Shown here one piece after another: positions 10,635 through 19,575 of a stretch of 64,000 bases of DNA. The notes under the pieces were generated by a model that was not told the DNA's origin, searched no databases, and saw only the letters and a program-made list of their open reading frames with translations. The DNA comes from Paraburkholderia translucens. Its GTDB lineage: Bacteria > Pseudomonadota > Gammaproteobacteria > Burkholderiales > Burkholderiaceae. The translations under genes and the position numbers were made by a program. Positions within the stretch are counted from its first letter, which is position 1, and each line of letters begins with the position of its first letter. The DNA lies in the NCBI RefSeq assembly GCF_020881035.1, contig NZ_JAJITC010000001.1, positions 62,001-126,000 of the forward strand, given 5' to 3'.

Positions 10635-11333
10635 CTAATCGCCCCTCGCGCGACGCAACAGACTTTCCACGTCGATCGCCGCCAACTCGCCAATCCGCTC
10701 CACTGTCACGTCGGCGGGCGGATTGCTGGCGATTTCCTTCGGGTCCAAGGCATAGTGCCCCTGGCGCGGAAACACGGTCGTCAGCCGCGCGCCCCATGAC
10801 TTCTTCATCGCGCTCAGAATCCGCAGCTTGTCGTCGACCATCACGTAATGGCGCGCCGGATAGCACTCCATCACCTGATCGAGCATCAACTCCTTGTGGA
10901 TATAGATCAGCACGCGCCCGCCGACTTCGTCCCACAGACCCGAGCGCGAAATCTTGCGCGGCTGGAACACGACGTCGCCATCGGACAGGATCACCGTAGG
11001 CCCGTATTGGCCGACATGCCGCAGCGCGTCGAGCGCTCCCGGATAGAGCCGGTTCGCAAACGGATACCCGATCAGGAACGACGACATCAACAGCAGGCGC
11101 GTGTCGCGTGGATGCTCGGTCCGGTAGCGTTGCAGCGCGCCGAGGTAGTCGGCGTAGCCAAGCTCGACGCGCAGGTTCTCGAAGATTTCCCAGTAGCGCG
11201 CACTGTTCTCCTCGCCGAACTGGCCCATCATATGCGCGCGCAGATCCTGCAACACGTGATCATTGTCGAGCAGCGTGTTGTCGCAATCGAATAGAAACAC
11301 GACGTCGTGCGGCGTGGCGGTGGTGTGTGGCAT
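10635..11333 (-). CDS. HAD-family hydrolase
   Basis: A 232-residue HAD-superfamily phosphatase-like protein. Motif I is FDCDNTLLDND (nucleophile Asp and acid/base Asp, about residues 15-17), motif II is the Ser/Asp of VILSDGD, a conserved Lys lies in the helix MKKSWGARL, and motif IV is YVMVDDK. An insertion after motif I (long helices HVLQDLRAHMMGQFG and so on) forms the cap. Substrate cannot be predicted. It is transcribed leftward, 92 nt downstream of the 6-phosphogluconate dehydrogenase gene, so the two may be co-transcribed. Confidence 0.85.
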   Translation of the reverse strand: MPHTTATPHDVVFLFDCDNTLLDNDHVLQDLRAHMMGQFGEENSARYWEIFENLRVELGYADYLGALQRYRTEHPRDTRLLLMSSFLIGYPFANRLYPGALDALRHVGQYGPTVILSDGDVVFQPRKISRSGLWDEVGGRVLIYIHKELMLDQVMECYPARHYVMVDDKLRILSAMKKSWGARLTTVFPRQGHYALDPKEIASNPPADVTVERIGELAAIDVESLLRRARGD

Positions 11334-11425
11334 CGAAGCTCCTTAGGGCGGTTCGCGGGGACGATTCGCCGGACCGCCGGACCGGCGTGAAAACGGGCTT
11401 GGGCTCGCGGCTGGCCTGACCTGTT

Positions 11426-12454
11426 TCAGCCGCCGCCCGCCGCGGCCGGTTTTTCCGCGTGGCCGCCGAAATCGTGCCGCATCGCGGACAGCACGCGGTT
11501 CGCGAAATCGGCCTCGCCGCGCGAACTGAAGCGCGCGAACAACGCCGCGCTGAGCACGGGCGTCGGCACGCCTTCATCGATGGCCGCGGCGAGGGTCCAG
11601 CGGCCCTCGCCCGAATCCGACACGCGGCCCGTGTAGTCTTTCAATTCGGTGTCGCTGGCGAGCGACCCGGCAATCAGATCGAGCAGCCAGGAGCCGATCA
11701 CGCTGCCGCGGCGCCACACCTCGGTGATATCGGCCAGGTTCAGATCGTACTGGTAGAACTCGGGACGCCGCAGGGGCGACGTTTCGGCATCGGCTGCGCG
11801 CCCGTGCTGACCGGCGTCGGCGTGGCGCAGCACGTTCAGACCCTCGGCATACGCGGCCATCAGGCCGTACTCGATGCCGTTATGGACCATCTTGACAAAG
11901 TGCCCCGCGCCTTGGGGGCCGCAGTGCAGAAAGCCCTGCTCGGCGGTACTCGCGCCCGCCGGGCGGCCCGGCGTCGCGCTCGCCGCGCCCGCACCCGGCG
12001 CGAGCGTCGAGAAGATCGGTTCGAGCCGTTTCACGACTTCGGCCTCGCCCCCGATCATCAAACAATAGCCGCGTTCGCGCCCCGCCACGCCGCCGCTCGT
12101 GCCCACGTCCACATAGTGAAGCTGACGCGCGCCGAGTTGCTGGCTGCGGCGGATGTCGTCGTGATAGTAGGAGTTGCCGCCGTCGATCACGATGTCGCCC
12201 GGTTCGAGCAGCGGCACGAGTTTGTCGAGCGTCGCGTCGACCACCGCCGCGGGCACCATCAGCCACACGGCGCGGGGCTTGTCGAGTTGCGCGACGAGGT
12301 CTTCGAGCGAACTCGCGCCGGCTATGCCCTCCTGCTTCAGCCGGTCGACCGCCGCGGGCTGCACGTCATACACGATGCATTGCTGAGCGCCTCTCGTCAG
12401 GCGCCGCACCATGTCGGCACCCATCCGTCCCAATCCAATCATCCCTAGCTGCAT
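11426..12454 (-). CDS. gnd: 6-phosphogluconate dehydrogenase, decarboxylating (short, YqeC/GndA-like type)
   Basis: Oxidatively decarboxylates 6-phosphogluconate to ribulose 5-phosphate. The 342-residue protein has the N-terminal Rossmann motif [12 protein letters not shown], the dehydrogenase signature [14 protein letters not shown], the substrate loop [16 protein letters not shown] and the catalytic Lys/Asn motif [16 protein letters not shown]. The length fits the short bacterial class, often NAD-preferring, rather than the 470-residue enzyme. An insertion rich in Ala/Gly (about 152-168) and the Ala/Gly-rich tail look species-specific. With transketolase and FBP aldolase elsewhere in the window it serves central carbon metabolism, but the genes are not linked as an operon. 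Confidence 0.92.
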   Translation of the reverse strand: MQLGMIGLGRMGADMVRRLTRGAQQCIVYDVQPAAVDRLKQEGIAGASSLEDLVAQLDKPRAVWLMVPAAVVDATLDKLVPLLEPGDIVIDGGNSYYHDDIRRSQQLGARQLHYVDVGTSGGVAGRERGYCLMIGGEAEVVKRLEPIFSTLAPGAGAASATPGRPAGASTAEQGFLHCGPQGAGHFVKMVHNGIEYGLMAAYAEGLNVLRHADAGQHGRAADAETSPLRRPEFYQYDLNLADITEVWRRGSVIGSWLLDLIAGSLASDTELKDYTGRVSDSGEGRWTLAAAIDEGVPTPVLSAALFARFSSRGEADFANRVLSAMRHDFGGHAEKPAAAGGG

Positions 12455-12566
12455 GGCTCGCTCCCGAAGATGCTGCGTTGCGCCGTCTGATTTTATGGTC
12501 GCCGTGTTGCGTGTGCGTGGCTGCCCTTAAGCATAGGCGCTGTGTCGAGAATTGCGCCGATGGGGT

Positions 12567-12608
12567 CGAACCGAGCCGCCTCTTTTTGCAGAGGCGGGGT
12601 ACGGTTCG
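12567..12608. terminator. nested hairpin between MFS gene and gnd
   Basis: Outer arms CGAACCG (12567-12573) and CGGTTCG (12602-12608) enclose a perfect inner stem, CCGCCTC (12576-12582) with GAGGCGG (12591-12597), and a T-rich loop. It lies downstream of the leftward MFS gene and upstream of leftward gnd. The pyrimidine run is in the loop rather than after the stem, so it may be a terminator of the MFS transcript or part of a gnd leader. Confidence 0.4.
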
Positions 12609-12679
12609 AAGTTTCGCGAGTTCCGCGCGGCTCCAAGGGCGGCGCGTACGGACGAACGGGAGCGCGACGGACTCCCCCG

Positions 12680-14062
12680 CTATTCGCTACGCTCCGTCAC
12701 GCGCGCGCCGCGTCGCGCGGCCAGCTTCGCGTATTGCGCTGCCGCCAGTCGCTTCACCGCGCGCCACATCACCGGATAGCGATAGCCGGGCACCGCGAAC
12801 AGTACCAGCGCGCCCAGCGCGAGCAGCCCGCAGACCAGGAACGTGCCGCGATAGCTGAACGCTTGCACGAGCAGCCCCGACAGCACGCCCGACAGGATCG
12901 AGCCGACCCGCGCCGCATTGAAGAACAGCGCGGTCGCGCGGCCGGGCGAATGCGGCATCAGATCCTGCACGTAGGTCATGCCGAGGCACGAGGTCACGGC
13001 GACCACGAACGCGTTGAGCATCTGCATCGGGATCAGCACGTTGACGGTGCCTGCCAGCGACATCGCGACGAAGTACACCGCATGCACGGCGGCGCACGCG
13101 GCCAGCCAGTTCGGTTTGTGCAGCGACGACGACTTCGCGCCGAGCGCGAGCATCATTGGGATTTCGGTCAGCGCGCCGAGGCCGAGCATCACCGACACAT
13201 CGAGGTGTGTGCCGTTCAGCCCGTGCACGATGTAAAGCGGCAGCACGATCATCGTCGCGTTCGCGGCGAGGCCGAGCAGCGTCAGCGCGGTCACCGAGCG
13301 CAAGATGTCGTTCGCCGAGGCGCTCGGCAGTGTTTCGCGCGCGTCCTCGCTGGGCTGCCTCAGCGGCGGCACCGTGATCGACGCGGACGGCTCCGACGCG
13401 GTGTCCTCGACCGTGTGATCGCCGAGATGGCTGCGCGGCTCGCGCATGCGCCAGACGATGAAGCCGCAGATCGCGAAGCTCGTGGCCGCGAACAGGAACA
13501 AGCCCACGAAACTGCTGGCGGCGAGCACCAGCGCGCCGACCGACGGTCCGAACACCCACGCGGCAGACAGGATCGTACGCAGCGTCGCGCTCGCGAACGC
13601 GCGCTCGCCGGGGTCCGGCACCGGCAGCGCCGCGCGGCTGAACGAAAACACCATCGAGATCGCCGAGCCGCCCGCGCCGATGAAGACGATGCCGACCACC
13701 AGCAGCAGCCGGTAATCGCGCACCACGCACAGACACAGATAACCGAGCGCGGCCGCGATCAGCGTCGCGAGCAGCAACGGCCGATGCTGCCCGCTCCTGT
13801 CGCTCCAGCGCCCGGCGAGCGTACTCGCGAGCACGCCGCTCGCGGCGATCGAAGTCATGAACACGCCAAGCCGGAACGGCGTCATGCCGGCGCGTTCGAT
13901 GCCGAACAAAGACAGATACGGTGCGGTGAAGGACATCGCCACACCGAGCATGAGGGTGGCGGCGGCAAGCGGCTTGAAGCCAGGAATGCGAAGCAGGTCG
14001 AAAAATCGCGCAGTTTTCAACACGGGGATGGTGGCTGGAGTGGAGCGGGCCTCGTTGCGCAT
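12680..14062 (-). CDS. MFS sugar-efflux transporter (SetA/SetB-like)
   Basis: A 460-residue, 12-TM major-facilitator exporter. The MFS motif after TM2 is AGRWSDRSGQHRPLLL, and segments such as APYLSLFGIERAGMTPFRLGVF and GGSAISMVFSFSRAALP resemble the Set sugar-efflux family. A long cytoplasmic loop (about residues 215-255, acidic and Ser-rich) sits between the halves, and the C-terminus is basic. ATG 14062 is chosen; a GTG six codons upstream (14080) is an alternative, and neither has a strong ribosome-binding site. Set proteins export glucosides, lactose or phosphorylated-sugar analogues. The actual substrate here is unknown. Confidence 0.85.
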   Translation of the reverse strand: MRNEARSTPATIPVLKTARFFDLLRIPGFKPLAAATLMLGVAMSFTAPYLSLFGIERAGMTPFRLGVFMTSIAASGVLASTLAGRWSDRSGQHRPLLLATLIAAALGYLCLCVVRDYRLLLVVGIVFIGAGGSAISMVFSFSRAALPVPDPGERAFASATLRTILSAAWVFGPSVGALVLAASSFVGLFLFAATSFAICGFIVWRMREPRSHLGDHTVEDTASEPSASITVPPLRQPSEDARETLPSASANDILRSVTALTLLGLAANATMIVLPLYIVHGLNGTHLDVSVMLGLGALTEIPMMLALGAKSSSLHKPNWLAACAAVHAVYFVAMSLAGTVNVLIPMQMLNAFVVAVTSCLGMTYVQDLMPHSPGRATALFFNAARVGSILSGVLSGLLVQAFSYRGTFLVCGLLALGALVLFAVPGYRYPVMWRAVKRLAAAQYAKLAARRGARVTERSE

Positions 14063-14257
14063 GAATCCGCAGCAAGGCACGATAGTCGCCGGGAGTTCGG
14101 GGCCGGAACGACCGGGGCATTATCGACCTGTGGCGCGGCTCGCGCAAACCCGCGAAGGGTTGTCCCAAATCCGTGAGCGGCGCCGTGCGGGGCGGATGCG
14201 TACCGTTACATGCAGTGAGCATGAAACGCCGCCATGACCGCTTGAATTCATCTTCGA

Positions 14258-14554
14258 TCAGACCACGACGTAGCCACGCTGTTCGAGCGTCCAGCGATGC
14301 CACCGGTTGCCATACACGCCGCAGGCGAGCGCGAACACGATCGACAGCGCGAATCCGATCAGATCGGCCGTCTCGCCCCACAGGCCGATGCCGAGCAGGA
14401 TCACGTTGATGCCGAGCATCACGAACGCGGCGAACCACATTCTTTTCGACAGCGCCCAGATGAAGCCGAGCAGACACGCCCCCCAGCTGAAGCCGGTCGC
14501 AACCGCGACAGGTTCCTTGTATTGCGGATGTTGCAAATAGATTCGCGGGTTCAT
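14258..14554 (-). CDS. small membrane protein, DUF2628-like
   Basis: A 98-residue protein starting at ATG 14554. An N-terminal amphipathic stretch with Gly/Trp/Phe (FSWGACLLGFIWALSKRMW) is followed by two TM helices and a C-terminal tail ending EQRGYVVV. The motif of aromatic residues ahead of short TM helices is typical of DUF2628-like proteins. The ribosome-binding site is weak. Inner membrane; function unknown. Divergent from the thioredoxin-like gene. Confidence 0.65.
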   Translation of the reverse strand: MNPRIYLQHPQYKEPVAVATGFSWGACLLGFIWALSKRMWFAAFVMLGINVILLGIGLWGETADLIGFALSIVFALACGVYGNRWHRWTLEQRGYVVV

Positions 14555-14769
14555 TTTTGCCAGGTTCTTTGCAATGACGCGACGCGTCGATCGGCCGGGC
14601 ACGCGCGCACCGCTTTTTAACACATCGCGGCGAAACTGCGCGCGCGGCAGCGCACGACCGCCTCGCTGACGATCCGCGGCATAGCTGCTACCCTTTGCAC
14701 ATACACTCGCGACACGCCGCGACCAGCCGGCACGACGCGCGCGACCGTCCAATCAGCCGCGGAGCCCGC

Positions 14770-15090
14770 ATGACCACCCCGACAGCTTATTCCCCGCAAG
14801 CGTTGACACGCGCCGAGCTCGACGCGCTGCCCGGCGTTACCATCGTCGAGTTCGGCACCAACTGGTGCAGCATTTGCCAAGGCGCGCAGGCGACGATCAG
14901 GCAAGCGCTCGCGCCCCACGCGGGCCTGCGGCATCTGAAGATCGAGGACGGCCCCGGCCGGCCGCTCGGCCGTTCGTTCAAGATCAAGCTGTGGCCGACG
15001 CTCGTGCTGATGCGCGACGGCGCCGAGCTCGCGCGCGTGGTGCGGCCACGCAGCGCCGAGGATATCGAGGATGCATTCGCGTCGCTCTGA
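14770..15090 (+). CDS. thioredoxin-like protein
   Basis: A 106-residue protein of thioredoxin fold. The active site is NWCSICQG (a CxxC motif with Ser-Ile between the cysteines rather than Gly-Pro), the cis-Pro motif is LWPTLVLM, and the final helix is SAEDIEDAF. No signal peptide is seen, so it is cytoplasmic. It probably acts as a disulfide reductase or transfers electrons to a dedicated partner. The start ATG 14770 has GGAG at 14761-14764. The YjbQ-like gene follows after 56 nt in the same direction. Confidence 0.85.
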   Translation: MTTPTAYSPQALTRAELDALPGVTIVEFGTNWCSICQGAQATIRQALAPHAGLRHLKIEDGPGRPLGRSFKIKLWPTLVLMRDGAELARVVRPRSAEDIEDAFASL

Positions 15091-15146
15091 TTCGCGCCGC
15101 GCGTAGGCGCCCGTCATCCACTACCTCATCGCGCTACCCATCCGAC

Positions 15147-15566
15147 ATGCGCCAAGCCATCCATCACCTGAGCGTCCAGACCCGTGGCCGCGGTCTCGTC
15201 GAATTTACCGACGACGCGCGCCGCTTCGTCGATGACACGGACATCCGTACGGGTCTGCTCACCGTATTTTGCCGGCACACGTCGGCGTCTCTGTTGATTC
15301 AGGAGAACGCCGACCCGTCGGTGCGGCGCGATCTGGAGCGCTACTTCGAGAGCATCGCGCCCGAAGACGTCGAGCGCTACGAGCACGACACCGAAGGACC
15401 CGACGACATGCCCGCGCATCTGCGCGCGGCGCTCACGCAGGTGCAACTGTCGGTGCCTGTCGAACATGGAAGGATGCTGCTCGGCACCTGGCAGGGGCTG
15501 TATCTGTTTGAACATCGGCGCCACGCGCAGCCTCGCGATCTCGTGCTGCATCTGCTCGGCGACTGA
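15147..15566 (+). CDS. YjbQ family protein (UPF0047)
   Basis: A 139-residue single-domain protein of the YjbQ/UPF0047 family. Visible are FCRHTSASLLIQENADPSVRRDLE (His-rich conserved loop), the acidic YEHDTEGPDDMPAHLRAAL, and the C-terminal LLGTWQGLYLFEHR. Some members show weak thiamine-phosphate-synthase activity, but the physiological role is unsettled. The length is typical. It sits between the thioredoxin-like gene and the class I aldolase, both in the same direction, and could be co-transcribed with them. Confidence 0.9.
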   Translation: MRQAIHHLSVQTRGRGLVEFTDDARRFVDDTDIRTGLLTVFCRHTSASLLIQENADPSVRRDLERYFESIAPEDVERYEHDTEGPDDMPAHLRAALTQVQLSVPVEHGRMLLGTWQGLYLFEHRRHAQPRDLVLHLLGD

Positions 15567-15664
15567 CGCCGCACCGTTTCATCCACCGTCACGCGAAGGA
15601 ATCCGTCACCGGCATCTCTTTCACTCACCGCATCGAACGGAGCCTACCAAAGGGAGCGCACCTC

Positions 15665-16684
15665 ATGGACACCCGTAGCGAGCTGCAAGTCACAATCAAC
15701 GCGATGGTTCAACCCGGCAAGGGCCTTCTCGCCGCCGACGAAAGCGGCCCGACCATCGCCAAACGCTTCAAGACGATCGGCCTCGAATCGACCGAGGAAA
15801 ACCGCCGCGCCTATCGCAACCTGCTGCTGACGACACCGGGTCTCGGCGAGTTCGTGAGCGGCGTGATCCTCTACGAGGAAACGCTTCGCCAGAAGGCCGA
15901 CGACGGCACGCCGTTCCCGCAGGCGGCCGCCGCGAACGGCGTCGTACCCGGCATCAAGGTCGACCTCGGCAAGGTGCCCCTCGCGCTCGCTCCGGGTGAC
16001 GAAATAACCGAAGGCCTCGACGGCCTCGCCAAACGCTTCGTCGATTACAAGCGGCTAGGGGCGCGCTTCGCGAAGTGGCGCGCGGTCTACAACATCACGG
16101 CAAGCCTGCCGAGCCGGCTCGCCATAGAGGCGAATGCCGATTCGCTCGCGCGCTACGCGGCGATCAGCCAGGAGGCCGGCATCGTGCCGATCGTCGAACC
16201 CGAAGTGCTGATGGACGGCGATCATACGATCGAGCGTTGCGCCGAAGTGACCGAGGCCGTGTTGCACGAGGTGTTTCATGCGCTGCATAGGCATCGCGTG
16301 GTGCTCGAACATATCCTGCTGAAACCGAGCATGGTGCTGCCCGGCTCCGAGCATCAGCAGCAGTCGAGCACGGCGCATATCGCGGCGGCGACCGTGCGGG
16401 TGCTGAAGCGGACGGTGCCGGCGGCGGTGCCCGGTCTCGTGTTTCTGTCGGGCGGGCAATCGCCTGAAGAGGCGACCGTCAATCTCAATGCGATGAACCG
16501 GCTCGGTGCGCTGCCCTGGAATTTGAGCTTTTCGTACGGGCGCGCGTTGCAGGAGCCGCCGTTGCAGGCGTGGCGCGGCCAGCCGGGAAACGTCAAGGAA
16601 GCGCAGCAGGCGTTGCTCAAGCGCGCGCGTTTGAATGGGGCGGCCGCGCTCGGCAAGTATGAGGCGGCGATGGAGAAGGATTAA
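15665..16684 (+). CDS. fructose-bisphosphate aldolase, class I
   Basis: Schiff-base aldolase that interconverts fructose 1,6-bisphosphate with glyceraldehyde 3-phosphate and DHAP. The 339-residue protein is of the animal-like class I type: KGLLAADES near the N-terminus, EPEVLMDGDH, and the Schiff-base Lys220 in HILLKPSMVLPG. FLSGGQS binds the substrate phosphate. The ribosome-binding site AAAGGGAG precedes the ATG. No class II metal motifs are present. It belongs to glycolysis or gluconeogenesis; Burkholderiaceae also often carry a class II enzyme elsewhere. Confidence 0.95.
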   Translation: MDTRSELQVTINAMVQPGKGLLAADESGPTIAKRFKTIGLESTEENRRAYRNLLLTTPGLGEFVSGVILYEETLRQKADDGTPFPQAAAANGVVPGIKVDLGKVPLALAPGDEITEGLDGLAKRFVDYKRLGARFAKWRAVYNITASLPSRLAIEANADSLARYAAISQEAGIVPIVEPEVLMDGDHTIERCAEVTEAVLHEVFHALHRHRVVLEHILLKPSMVLPGSEHQQQSSTAHIAAATVRVLKRTVPAAVPGLVFLSGGQSPEEATVNLNAMNRLGALPWNLSFSYGRALQEPPLQAWRGQPGNVKEAQQALLKRARLNGAAALGKYEAAMEKD

Positions 16685-16792
16685 AGCCGCGCGGGCGGCA
16701 GGTTATTCGGGCGGGGGGAACGGCCGAAACCAACGCGCCGGACAATGCCCGACGCGTGGCGCCAGCCGCCCTGCCGCCACGAAAAGCGGTGC

Positions 16793-17074
16793 TTACTGCC
16801 CCTTCGTGTCGCTGCTCGCGTCCGCGCCCGGCATGTTCGTCGTGTCGTTCATGGGCTTCTTCGCCTTCGAATGCTTCTTCATGTGGTGTTGGGTCGACTG
16901 TCCGGTCGTGCCGGTCGCCCCCGCGTCGCCGCCCTCGCGTGACGAGGTTGCGGCATTGGTATTCGGATCGTTGCCGGCCGGGCCGCCGCCTCCGCCGCCG
17001 CCCGCGCCTGCGGCCATTGCGAGAGACGAAGCCGCGAGCAAGGCGGAAATGAGCATTGCGTGTCTGATCTTCAT
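16793..17074 (-). CDS. small secreted Gly-rich, His/Lys-rich protein
   Basis: A 93-residue protein with a clear Sec signal peptide (MKIRHAMLISALLAASSLAMA, cut near residue 21), then a run of seven Gly, a Thr/Ser/Gly-rich disordered stretch, and a basic segment HHMKKHSKAKKPMN. GAGAAAT of a good AGGAGA ribosome-binding site lies upstream. Periplasmic or secreted. Short proteins of this kind are common in Burkholderia. The His/Met/Lys cluster might bind metal or anionic surfaces, but that is a guess. Function unknown. Confidence 0.75.
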   Translation of the reverse strand: MKIRHAMLISALLAASSLAMAAGAGGGGGGGPAGNDPNTNAATSSREGGDAGATGTTGQSTQHHMKKHSKAKKPMNDTTNMPGADASSDTKGQ

Positions 17075-17228
17075 GGCGATTTCTCCTGGCTGTCGAGAGT
17101 GTGGAAAGGACGCGGGCTCATGGTAGCCGCACGCCGATACCTCGCGCACTGTGCAGCAAGCGCTGTGCCGCAGCACAACACGGCTGGGAAAACGCCCTAA
17201 ACGCGACGCGCAAAACGGCGCCGCGGCT

Positions 17229-19337
17229 TCAGGCCCCGCAAGCCACCAGCGCATGCAGTTCGTCGATATCGAAAGGCTTTGCAAGAATCGCGATCCCGAG
17301 GCGCCGCGCGCGCTCGAGTTCGTCGGCGTAACCGGTCATCAGCGCGATCTTCTGCGACGGCCACGCGCTGCGAACCTTTTCCGCAAGGTCGATACCGTTC
17401 AGCTTGCCCGGCATCTGGATATCAGAGAGCACCAGCTCGAAGCGCTCGCCGGCGCTCAGCACGTCGAACGCCTGGTCGGCGGTCGGCTCGTGACGCACCT
17501 CGCAGCCGAAGGTTTCGAGCACCGCGGTCACGCCGGCCGCGACGTCCTCGTTGTCCTCGACCAGCAGTACGGCCCCGGCCGCCGTCGGCACCGGCTGCCG
17601 CGCGTCCGCGCCGGCCTGTGCGTCGCGCTCACGATGGCGCGGCAGAAGGAGCCGCACCGTGGTGCCAGTGCCCGGCACGCTGTCGATCTTCGCGGTGCCG
17701 CCCGCCTGCTCGGCGATCGACAGCACCTGCGCGAGCCCGAGGCCGGTGCCCGAGCCGCGCAGCTTGGTCGTGAAGAACGGCTCGAACGCGCGCCGCGCGA
17801 CTGCGTCAGACATCCCCTCGCCGTCGTCGGAGCAGGCGATCAGCACGTACTCGCCGTCCGGCAACAGCGTATCGCTGCCCGCCAGCCGATTGTTCTGGCA
17901 ACGGATCACGAAGTGGCCGCCGCGCGGCATTGCATCGCGCGCATTCATCGCGACGTTTACGATCGCGAACTCGAGATCGGTCGGATCGGCGAACACCTGC
18001 CATAGATTCTCCTGGACGCGCAGCTCCAGCTCGATCGTGTCGCCGAGCGCCGCGTTGATCAGCGGCGCGGCGGCCGTCAGCCAGCGTGCGAGATCGACAG
18101 GCTCCTGCTTCAGCGGCCGCTTGCGCGCGACGCTCAACAGACGCCGCGTCAGCGCTTCGGCCTTGGCGGTGGCGCGCTCGACCGCGAGCACCTCCTTCTC
18201 GAGATCGTTGAAATGCTTGAGTCGCGCGAGCTCGGTGTTCGCCGACACCACCATCAGCAGGTTGTTGAAATCGTGCGCGACGTTGGCGACCAGATTGCCG
18301 AGCGCACCCATGCGCTGCAGTTGCCGGCTCGACGCCTCCGCCGACAGCCGCATTGCGACCTCGCCCTGCCAGCGCTCCCACGCCCGTCGCTCCGCTTCGA
18401 GCTGACGCAGCGAATACAGCACTAACCCCCAGATCGCGATGCAGGGCAAGGCGGTCAACGCCGCGATCATGAGGATGTGGGTGCGCCAGGCAGCCACGAT
18501 CGACGACGTCGCGTACGCGCTCGTCACATACAACGGATAGTCGCCGACGCGGCGAAACGCGAGCAGCCGCTCGACGCCGTCGACGCTCAAATTCAGACGC
18601 ACGTGCCCAAACAGCTGTTTGTCGCGCATTGCGGACGTCAACGCGTTGTCCATGGACGGGCGCGCGCCGGCCGGCCAAGGCGGATAGCGCACCAGCAGAT
18701 TGCCGTCCTGCCGATACAGCGCGAGCGCGAGCGACGGGTCACCGTTGGTCAGCTCGCTGTAGAAGCGCGAAAAGTATGCGTTGCGCAGCGCCACTGTGAC
18801 CACACCGAGAAACTGCCCGTCCGCACTCGAGCGGCCGATCGCGGTCGTGAACACGTCGGCCTTCGCCAGCGTGCCAAAGAAAGGCAGCGAGAAATACGGC
18901 TGCGGCCGCATCGCCTTCGCGGCAAGAAAGTCGTCGCGCCGACCGATCGACATTGCCGGAGCCGGATAGGCGAGACTCGACGCGAGCAGCTCGCCTTTCA
19001 CGCCGACCAACGCGATCGACGCCACCTGCGGAAAATCGCCGCCGATATTGCGCAGGCGTTCGTGCAGTTCGCGTTCGCGCGCGCGGATCTGCGCATCGTC
19101 CGAATCGCCGAGCAGCTCGATCACGCGCGAGGCCATCTGCCGGTTCAAATCCAGCACCTTGACGGCCTGCTCCTCGGCCACGCGCGCGAGGCGGTCGATC
19201 ATATCGCTCGCATCGGCGATACGACGCTGATAGTCGAAGTAGCCGTACAGCGCGAGGCAGGCCAACGGCAACGCAATCGACACGGCCAGCACGATCAGCA
19301 GCATGCGCCGCGTCGCCGCGAAGTTGCGCGACGGCAT
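17229..19337 (-). CDS. hybrid sensor histidine kinase with periplasmic sensor and receiver domain
   Basis: A 702-residue membrane kinase. TM1 (about 11-33) and TM2 (about 285-308) flank a large periplasmic region (about 34-284) that looks like a double-Cache sensor (for example SLALALYRQDGNLLVRYP). The H-box is NVAHDFNNLLM, the N-box NVAMNARDAM, and G-boxes DDGEGM and GSGTGLGL follow. A C-terminal receiver starts at VLLVEDNEDV, with phospho-acceptor Asp in LVLSDIQMPG and the switch residues MTGYA and KPF. ATG 19337 is chosen, as the frame upstream overlaps the divergent gene and is not protein-like. No separate response regulator is adjacent, so output may go through a distant partner. Confidence 0.9.
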   Translation of the reverse strand: MPSRNFAATRRMLLIVLAVSIALPLACLALYGYFDYQRRIADASDMIDRLARVAEEQAVKVLDLNRQMASRVIELLGDSDDAQIRARERELHERLRNIGGDFPQVASIALVGVKGELLASSLAYPAPAMSIGRRDDFLAAKAMRPQPYFSLPFFGTLAKADVFTTAIGRSSADGQFLGVVTVALRNAYFSRFYSELTNGDPSLALALYRQDGNLLVRYPPWPAGARPSMDNALTSAMRDKQLFGHVRLNLSVDGVERLLAFRRVGDYPLYVTSAYATSSIVAAWRTHILMIAALTALPCIAIWGLVLYSLRQLEAERRAWERWQGEVAMRLSAEASSRQLQRMGALGNLVANVAHDFNNLLMVVSANTELARLKHFNDLEKEVLAVERATAKAEALTRRLLSVARKRPLKQEPVDLARWLTAAAPLINAALGDTIELELRVQENLWQVFADPTDLEFAIVNVAMNARDAMPRGGHFVIRCQNNRLAGSDTLLPDGEYVLIACSDDGEGMSDAVARRAFEPFFTTKLRGSGTGLGLAQVLSIAEQAGGTAKIDSVPGTGTTVRLLLPRHRERDAQAGADARQPVPTAAGAVLLVEDNEDVAAGVTAVLETFGCEVRHEPTADQAFDVLSAGERFELVLSDIQMPGKLNGIDLAEKVRSAWPSQKIALMTGYADELERARRLGIAILAKPFDIDELHALVACGA

Positions 19338-19575
19338 CGCCACATCGTCTGCGATACGTTCTGCACGCTGCACGCTCGCCCGCTCCCTGAAAGTTCCTTC
19401 TCGAAATTTACTGCAACTCGGCCTATCTTCCCAATTGGATTGGCAGCACTTGGCCCGCGCCTTCGGGCACATCGATTGCTGCGTATCACTGCCTGATTGC
19501 AAGCCCACCCCTGTCGCCGCTCGCGCCCCGTTGCCGCTCGCGCCGCGTGAGCGCTTCCTTTCGCGAGGCCTCACC

